From contig ML662442.1 of assembly GCA_007570785.1 (NCBI GenBank), positions 64,253,213 through 64,317,212 on the forward strand: a stretch of 64,000 nt of DNA, in the 5' to 3' direction. The notes below the pieces were generated by a model. That model was not told the origin of the DNA. It did no database searches and saw only the letters and a list, made by a program, of their open reading frames with translations. Below are positions 57,598 through 64,000 of this stretch, piece after piece. Both the position numbers and the translations under genes were made by a program. This DNA comes from Antilocapra americana. Taxonomy: Eukaryota > Chordata > Mammalia > Artiodactyla > Antilocapridae. How positions within the stretch are numbered: the first letter of the stretch is position 1; every line of letters begins with the position of its first letter.

Positions 57598-57906
57598 CAA
57601 AGTGAAAGTCGCTCAGTCTTGTTCGACTCGTTGTGACACCATGGACTGCTGTCCGTGGAATTCTCCAGGCCAGAATACTGGAGTGGGTAGCCTTTCCCTT
57701 CTCCAGGGGATCTTCCCAACCCAGGGATTGAGCCCAGGTCTCCCGCATTGCAGGCAGATTCTTTACCAGCTGAGCCACCAAGGAAGCCCAAGAATACTGG
57801 AGTGGGTAGCCTCCCCTTTCTCCAGCAGATCTTCCCAGTCTAGGAACCAAACCGGGGTCTCCTGCATTGCAGGCAGATTCTTTACCAGCTGAGCTATCAG
57901 GGAAAC
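57598..57906 (-). mobile_element. Dimeric Bov-tA SINE
   Basis: A full minus-strand Bov-tA (57598-57789, ending GCCACCAAGGAAGCCC) is followed directly by a second partial unit (57790-57906: AAGAATACTGGAGTGGGTAG to GAGCTATCAGGGAAACTG). This head-to-tail dimer with a shared body block is a recurrent ruminant SINE form. Confidence 0.93.
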
Positions 57907-59619
57907 TGAAGTAGAGAAGGGCACATTATAATAAAACAATTTGCCTCAGACTGACAAAGATTGTGAAATATGACAATATTGGTCAAAATGAGGAGAAATA
58001 AGAATTTACAATCACTAGTAGAGCTTAATTGATATAATTCCCATGAAGTTAAATTTTTTTATATTGAATAAATTTGAAAGTATATTCATCTAATAACTCA
58101 CTTCCTGTATACTCTGTGAAATATCTTTTGCATGCAAGCAAAGGAAGCATATACAAGGATATTTATTTGAGGATTTCTCATAATAACAAGAATTTGGCAC
58201 TCAAAATATGTCAAAGAGAAACATATAAATATTCATACAACTGAATACCACATAGCAGTTAAAAGAGAGAAGATTTTATACACAGTATCTATTAAATAGC
58301 TCATTTTAACTTGGATAAATTTTTAAAAACCTAATGTTTTTGTCCAGGTATATCCATCTATTACTATTTATGTAAATTAGAAATACTCTGTCACACAAAG
58401 GTATATAAATATCTCTGCAAAATAGAGAGATGCTAATATATAGAGAGATGAAATGAAAATGTAGTAGTTGCCTCTGGGGAAGAGAAAGGAAATGAGACTG
58501 GAAGTTGGTGTAAAGGAAATTTCAACTACATTGTGATATTTTCTTCCTTTGATGAGAAGGAAAATCAAATATGAGCAAATGCTAACAGTTCTTAATTCTG
58601 TTCGTGACTGTTTTTAATTTTCTTAAAATAAAAGATTATCATTATTCTTAACTAATACCTAGTAGTCATCATTACCATGACTTCAAATAGATCTGTGAAA
58701 TTAAAGAGAAACAATGCAAGTGAACCCACCACTTACATAGTTAATCTGTAAAAGCAATTTAAATGTAATTTCTAGGGCTTCTTACTGTCAGATCATCAGT
58801 AAGACGTTACAAGAAGAAAGACTTAGGCAGAGGTGATGGGCCAAGTGGTACCCCATGATGTCAACAAAGGAGGCAATTAAGACAAACTTCCTCATGCATC
58901 TTTTACAGACTTAAACTACTTATTTTGTTTCTTCGTGATGTCTTTTCTTCTCCCTTTTCAAGACCACTCCAGATGGTCACATTAAGCTTCTTCCATCTGT
59001 ATAAAAAGGTTGAAGTTGGGAGGGAGGCCCTAAGAGTGGCTTTGACATGCCATGCATCCCTGGATATAGACCGAGAAGCCTCACTGCCCACCCTGCCCAC
59101 CCCAGCCAAACACTCGTCACATTTGTTTCTTTATCATGCTTTCAGTGATTCCTGATTTGCAAGGTTATCATCCATTCTGCAAACACAGTTTATCTGCACT
59201 GTTTGAAGAGTGTAGCTCTCAAGTTTGGCATGAAATAAGAGAAATATTGAAGTTTAGCATAAGGTTTAGTCCTTTCCACAAGTCAGCCCTCGCCTTTATT
59301 AAGCCATGTGGTTTTCCAAAGTGAATTTTCAACCAAGGCCGTTTTTACCCCATCAATTATTAAATGATTAAATGAATCAAGGGCATTAAAAAATGAAGAT
59401 AAGATGTTCGAGATATTTCAAGTTCTTGAACTTTGTATATTCAGTTTGCAGTGATAAGAATGGAGGGAACAGAGAAACTTGGGGAAAGAACAAATTAAAA
59501 TCACGGTGACAGCTACAATGACACAGGCTTTAAAGAAATCACTGAGGTAACTATTCAAATTAACTATGGCCCCAAGAGCAATGTGGGAATGTTATTATCC
59601 CACACCTAAAATAAAGCAT
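57907..59619. other. Intergenic, AT-rich; nothing recognised
   Basis: 58140-58640 contains decayed LINE-like phrases (ACTGAATACCACATAGCAGT). No coding sequence is recognised. Confidence 0.5.
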
Positions 59620-59842
59620 GGCTTCCCATGTGGCGCAGTGGTAAAGAATCCGTATGCCAATGCTGGAGACATAAGAGATGTGGGTTCAATCCCTGAGTTG
59701 GGAAGATCCCCTGGAGGAGGAAATGGCAACCCACTCCAGTATTCTTGCCTGGAGAATACCATGGACAGAGGAGCCTGGTGGGCTACAGTCTATAGGGTCA
59801 CAAAGGGTAGGACACAACTGAAGCGACTTAACACACACACAC
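59620..59842 (+). mobile_element. Bov-tA SINE with target-site duplication
   Basis: GGCTTCCCATGTGGCGCAGT head, GGTTCAATCCC, full body, and a (AC)n tail. AAAATAAAGCA at 59608-59618 recurs at 59843-59853, an exact 11-base target-site duplication. Confidence 0.96.
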
Positions 59843-59951
59843 AAAATAAAGCACACAGGAGACAAAAAGGGATCAGAATGGATATTTTAAATTGTAACAA
59901 GTGTTTCTGTGTTAAGCCTTCTTTTCCTGAGTTACTCATTGATACAGCCTT

Positions 59952-60091
59952 AGGACGGAGAATGAAATGGCAGCCCACTCCAGTGTTCTTGCCTGGAGAA
60001 TCCCAGGGACAGTGGAGCGTGGTGGGCTGCCGTCTATGGGGTCGCACAGAGCCGGACAGGACTGAAGTGACTTAGCAACAGCAGCAGCGGC
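59952..60091 (+). mobile_element. Bov-A body fragment with CAGCAG tail
   Basis: It starts inside the body (GAATGAAATGGCAGCCCACT) and ends GAAGTGACTTAGCAACAGCA; the tRNA-like head is missing. Confidence 0.9.
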
Positions 60092-60594
60092 CAGCCTTAG
60101 GATATATTAAGATTTAACTCAGTCTTTCTTCCCTTCTTTGTCTGAGATACATACAAAACATGAATCTCATATGGAGAAACACTACAGTATTTCACAGTCA
60201 CCATGTCCATTGGTTTCGGTGGCTTTGATTTTACTAGCTATATCCTGTCACCATGTGACTTAATTGTAACTCTGCTCATTGCTCTTAAGAAAGAACACTG
60301 GAAGGTGAGGAACAATATTATAGAAGAACTTTGAATTTGTTAGAATTTATTTTTTAAAGAAACGATGATCCAAAGCTGTATTTCTAATTTGTAAGAGATT
60401 GTTGATGTCAGACTCTGCAACCAATCATGACAAACTAGTTTCCATCAGTAGGTGATTACTGAAACCTGATGATCCAGATTTCTGGTTGCCAACTTCAGGT
60501 TCTGGGGTAGTTAAGAATTTCAGAAGAGTAAAAGAACAGCCTCACAAACACTTGTTGTAAACTATATGCAAGAAACAAAATAATTGCTACTAAC
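60092..60594. other. Intergenic; nothing recognised
   Basis: Unassigned AT-rich DNA. Confidence 0.5.
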
Positions 60595-60790
60595 ATGACA
60601 AAGAATCAATATTTTAACTTTTAAGAAGTTGAGATATAGACATATTAGTTTCAGATGTATAGCATAATGATTCAGTGTTTGTATATATTGTAAAATGATC
60701 ACCACAATAAATATAGTTAATATCTATTACCACAGAGTAAATCAGTATTTGAATACATAGTATTTTCACAATGTAAAGAGTTAATATGGT
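60595..60790 (-). mobile_element. Old LINE-1 3' UTR fragment
   Basis: Reversed phrases ATATTAGTTTCAGATGTATA, TTGTATATATTGTAAAATGA, TCACCACAATAAATATAGTT match older mammalian L1 3' UTRs. Confidence 0.65.
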
Positions 60791-60937
60791 TTGATGAGAA
60801 ACACTCTAAGCTCCTTAATACTTCATTGAGGAAAAGTTTCTGAAAAAATAGAAGCATCAACTGGAATTAGTAATCAATGTAGGAAAACTTTAAAGTAATA
60901 ATACAAAAAATTCAAATTAAATTTAGGCCCAGTAGAG

Positions 60938-61096
60938 ACTTTCCTGGTGGTCTAGTGACTAAGACTCCACACTCCCAGTGAAAGGGCCCAGGGTTCTGTC
61001 CCTGGTCAGGCAACTAGATCCCACATGAGGCAACTAAGACTTTGCATGCTGCAATGAAGATCTGGTACAGCCGATAAATAATAAATATTAGAAAAA
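60938..61096 (+). mobile_element. CHR-type SINE
   Basis: GACTTTCCTGGTGGTCTAGT head, GACTCCACACTCCCAGTG, CTGGTCAGGCAACTAGATCC, and the GCAACTAAGACTTTGCATGC 3' part. Near full length. Confidence 0.9.
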
Positions 61097-62790
61097 CAGA
61101 CCAAGTAATTTCTTGCATCAAGTTATGTTCATGCAAATTTCTATCACAATATAAATTGAAATAAAATTAGGAATTGATGATAATTAAAAATTGGCAATAA
61201 ACAATTTGGATTTGGTAAGTGATCTTTGGTCCACTTATAAGAGGGCCTGCTATTTAGCTATTAAAATCATGTGTATTAAAGACTAGGTAATTAAATAAAA
61301 TGTCTAATAAAATAGTATTAAGTATAAAATAATTGATCCATAAGTGGATACACAAAATTGCCACAATTTAGACCAAAAGAAACAAAAACTCAGGCATTAA
61401 AAAAAAAACAACAACAGAGAAAAACTCCTGAAAAAATAAAAATGAGCTCTCACTGAAAAGATACTGCCACTCATCCAGGTGGAATGGAATGACAGGTATA
61501 GATCAAGATCAAAACAGCAGCTAAGTTAACAGAAAACGTTTCTCCCAAGGCTGTGCTGCAGCTATAAATGTCGTAACAGCTCCTTCTTCAAGGGACACTT
61601 ACTGTCTTACTGAAAAATCTTGCTTTCTAATGTCTAGACAGTCAGAAAATTTGCTGTTTGAAATCATAAGAATGACAATGAAGTGTCCCATTCTTCTAGT
61701 TGGAAAGATTTTAGTGCTTTGACCTAGAGAAGCAGCCTTGACGTCCAACCCCTGTGCAGTTTCAGATAAGGGATTTCTGGACACATCATTTCACATCTAT
61801 CTTCACTTTGTGGTTTTCAAGGAAAAAGGACTCTGGGTCTACTTTGCAGACCAGACTTCATGTTGACTCTTTCATCCACAGCTCTGCTTTTCTCTGAGCC
61901 TATCAAAGCATTGCTTCTCTTAAATCCTATAATAAACCCCATTTCTTTCTTTCCTCGGTGGGACACCCCATGGTTCCCGTGGTTTGTGGTCTCCCTTATT
62001 GTTAAAAAAAAAAGTCAATAGATGTGACTTTTCAGACTACAGATTTCTCTGTTAGCAGCGTTTGGCTGATTGGGTTAGAACACATAAAAATTGTAATGGG
62101 GACCATTTTCATGTGAGAAGATTGCTCTATGTATATTGTACTTTTCCAATGCAAAACTGTTTGTTTCATAATGTAGAAAAGTTGGGCACTATGATTTTTG
62201 ACTAAAATTAATCAAATAAGTCTCACATTAATCAAACACATCACACTACTAACCATAATTATATCTGGATGGTAAAATTATGGGTGATTTATTTTTCCTT
62301 TCTTGAACTTGTCTGTATTTTTTTCTAAAATCATTATAATAAAAATGTGTTATTTTTTAAATTAGAAACATCAGTAGTTACTATTTTAAAACCTTTGACA
62401 AAAGTCTGCTTATTAACAAAATGAAAGCTATGATTCTTGATAATTATACTGCAGAGTGAGAGAGGGAAACCAATTTAGGGCTCAGCCAGAGGAAGAAGGA
62501 TGTGATGCTTCCTCCAATCAGATGATGGTAGAAATCTTCACCACCTCTGACAAGGTAACTTGGCCTCTGTCCTCATTTACCATTTGGGTACCAAAGAGCC
62601 AGAAATTACTGTTCTGTTTAGCCCTTTAAGAAACACCCCGATTTTAGGGTCTTAGCAAGAAAAGGCTGGAAGACTTTGATTTAGTAATACTGAGAATGAT
62701 CTATTTTTCAACTCTCGTTAATGTTCTAATGATATATTAACATCCCCTGATTGATAACTAAGACATAAGGGAAGCTCTTGGAGTACAGAA
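61097..62790. other. Intergenic, AT-rich; nothing recognised
   Basis: Unique-looking 1.7 kb with A-runs at 61399-61408 and 62004-62013. No ORF of interest. Confidence 0.5.
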
Positions 62791-62973
62791 TGAAGCAGGG
62801 CAAAGCTAATAGAGTTTTGCCAAGAGAATGCACTGGTCATAGCAAACATCCTCTTCAACACCACAAGAGAAGACTCTGCACATGGACATCATCATGGTCA
62901 ACACTGAAATCAGATTGATTATATTCTTTGCAGCCAAAGATGGAGAAGCTCTACACAGTCAGCAAAAACAAGA

Positions 62974-63270
62974 TTGGGAGCTGACTGTGGCTCAGATCAT
63001 GAACTCCTTATTGCCAAATTCAGACTTAAATTGAAGAAAGTAGGGAAAACCACTAGACCATTCAGGTATGACCCAAATCAAATCCCTTATGATTATACAG
63101 TGGAAGTGAGAAATAGATTTAAGGGACTGGATCTGATAGACAGAGTACCTGATGAACTATGGATGGAGGTTTGTGACATTGTGCAGGAGACAGGGATCAA
63201 GACCATCCCAAGAAAAAGAATTGCAAAAAAGCAAAATAGCTGTCTGAGGAGGCCTTACAAATACCTGTGA
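62974..63270 (+). pseudogene. BovB endonuclease C-terminus and linker remnant
   Basis: 98 codons: GSDHELLIAKFRLKLKKVGK gives the C-terminal SDH box of an apurinic-type endonuclease domain, then RPFRYDPNQIPYDYTVEVRN and the linker DRVPDELWMEV. A frameshift near 63215 replaces the normal continuation and the frame ends at 63270. Confidence 0.9.
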
Positions 63271-63467
63271 AAGAAGAGAAGTGAAAAGCAAAGGAGAAAA
63301 TGAAAGATATACCCAGTTGAATGCAGAGTTCCAAAGAATAGCAAGGAGAGATAAGAAAGCCTTCCTCAACAACCAGTGCAAAGAAATAGACAAAAACAAT
63401 AGATTAGGAAAGACTAGAGATCTCTTCAAGAATAATTAGAGACACCAAGGGAACATTTCATGCAAAG

Positions 63468-64000
63468 ATGTGCTCAATAAAGGACAGAAATGATATGGAC
63501 CTAATAGAAGAAGAAAATATTAAGAAAAGGTGGCAAGAATACACAGAAGAACTGTACAAAAAAGATCTTCATGACCCAGATAATCACGATGTTGTGATCA
63601 CTCACCTAGAGGCAGACATCCTGGAATGTGAAGTCAAGTGGGCCTTAGGAAGCATCACTACAAACAAAGCTAGTGGAAGTGATGGAATTCCAATTGAGCT
63701 ATTTCAAATCGTAAAAGATGATGCTGTTCAAGTGCTTCATTTAATATGCCAGCAAATTTGGAAAACTCAGCAGTGGCCACAGGACTGGAAAAGGTCAGTC
63801 TTCATTCCAATCCCAAAGAAAGGCAATGCCAAAGAATGTTCATACTACCACACAATTGCACTCATCTCACACACTAGTAAAGTAATGCTCAAAATTCTCC
63901 AAGTCAGACTTCAGCAATATGTGAACTGTGAACTTCCAGATGTTCAAGCTGGTTTTAGAAAAGGCAGAGGAATCAGAGATCAAATTGCATACATTCACTG
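63468..64000 (+). pseudogene. BovB RT N-terminal region, open to window edge
   Basis: From ATG at 63468 a frame stays open for 177 codons to the end of the window: KRWQEYTEELYKKDLHDPDN, KASGSDGIPIELFQIVKDDA, WPQDWKRSVFIPIPKKGNAK, LPDVQAGFRKGRGIRDQIAY. These are the linker and RT fingers of BovB ORF2. An extra base near 63430 separates it from the upstream frame, so the element as seen is broken. Confidence 0.9.

Larger units (their letters stand above)
62791..64000 (+). mobile_element. BovB LINE, 5'-truncated, continues past window end
   Basis: It begins GAATGAAGCAGGGCAAAGCT within the endonuclease coding region and runs through the endonuclease C-terminus, the linker and into the RT fingers at base 64000. 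The catalytic SDH motif of the endonuclease is present (GCTCAGATCATGAACTC, about 62990-63006). Frames change near 63215 and 63430. Confidence 0.95.

Noticed and set aside
6952..60091. tRNA-like sequences with B-box motifs
   Set aside because: These are heads of Bov-tA, CHR and MIR SINEs, not functional tRNA genes; cloverleaf arms are incomplete.
1..64000. CRISPR arrays, operons, ribosome-binding sites, phage or plasmid genes
   Set aside because: The repeats are eukaryotic interspersed elements of variable length and spacing; nothing bacterial is present.

Overview
This window is non-coding nuclear DNA from a ruminant, almost certainly a bovid or close relative. The evidence is the repeat content: BovB (RTE-type) LINEs, Bov-tA SINEs (tRNA-like head plus Bov-A body), CHR-type cetartiodactyl SINEs and a ruminant LINE-1 family. 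Older mammal-wide repeats (MIR, L2-like, MaLR LTRs, MER20, MER5, MER2/Tigger2-like) lie between them. I recognise no host protein-coding exon, structural RNA gene, CRISPR array or bacterial feature. All convincing open reading frames come from retrotransposons.

Layout. 1-4703: a LINE-1 on the minus strand with an intact 5' end; its 3' end lies before the window. ORF1 and ORF2 are each readable but carry +1 changes in short homopolymers. 4704-9230: low-copy-looking DNA with two Bov-tA, one CHR and one MER5-like copy. 9234-24220: four BovB pieces, many SINEs and MIRs, MaLR LTRs, and an old LINE-1 (19790-22080) split by an LTR that is itself split by a Bov-tA. 24221-28000: a Tigger2-like element and mostly unassigned DNA. 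28001-30795: a second, 5'-truncated LINE-1 with a 100-N assembly gap (28263-28362), bracketed by Bov-tA pieces. 31055-36098: MIR, an old L1 3' end, several Bov-tA, a MER20 split by a Bov-tA, and MER5-like DNA. 36135-39240: three nested BovB insertions, each with its own target-site duplication. 39265-62790: MaLR LTRs, L2-like fragments, Bov-tA, CHR, two more BovB copies, and long unassigned stretches. 62791-64000: a BovB copy running off the window end with part of its reverse-transcriptase frame open.

How the parts relate. LINE-1 and BovB encode an endonuclease plus reverse transcriptase and copy themselves by target-primed reverse transcription. Bov-tA has a tRNA-like RNA polymerase III head and a body related to BovB, and is generally taken to use BovB machinery. 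CHR and MIR are tRNA-derived SINEs, and MaLR LTRs are remnants of non-autonomous ERVL-related elements. The window is best read as a layered insertion history. The clearest layered loci are the BovB nest at 36-39 kb, the L1/LTR/SINE nest at 20-22 kb and the MER20/SINE nest at 33.4-33.9 kb.

I found no new biological system. The observations most worth checking are the triple BovB nest, the near-intact LINE-1 whose frameshifts all look alike, and the gap locus at 28 kb. Boundaries are read by eye and are usually good to about 5-20 bases. Family names come from remembered consensus sequences, not a database search.
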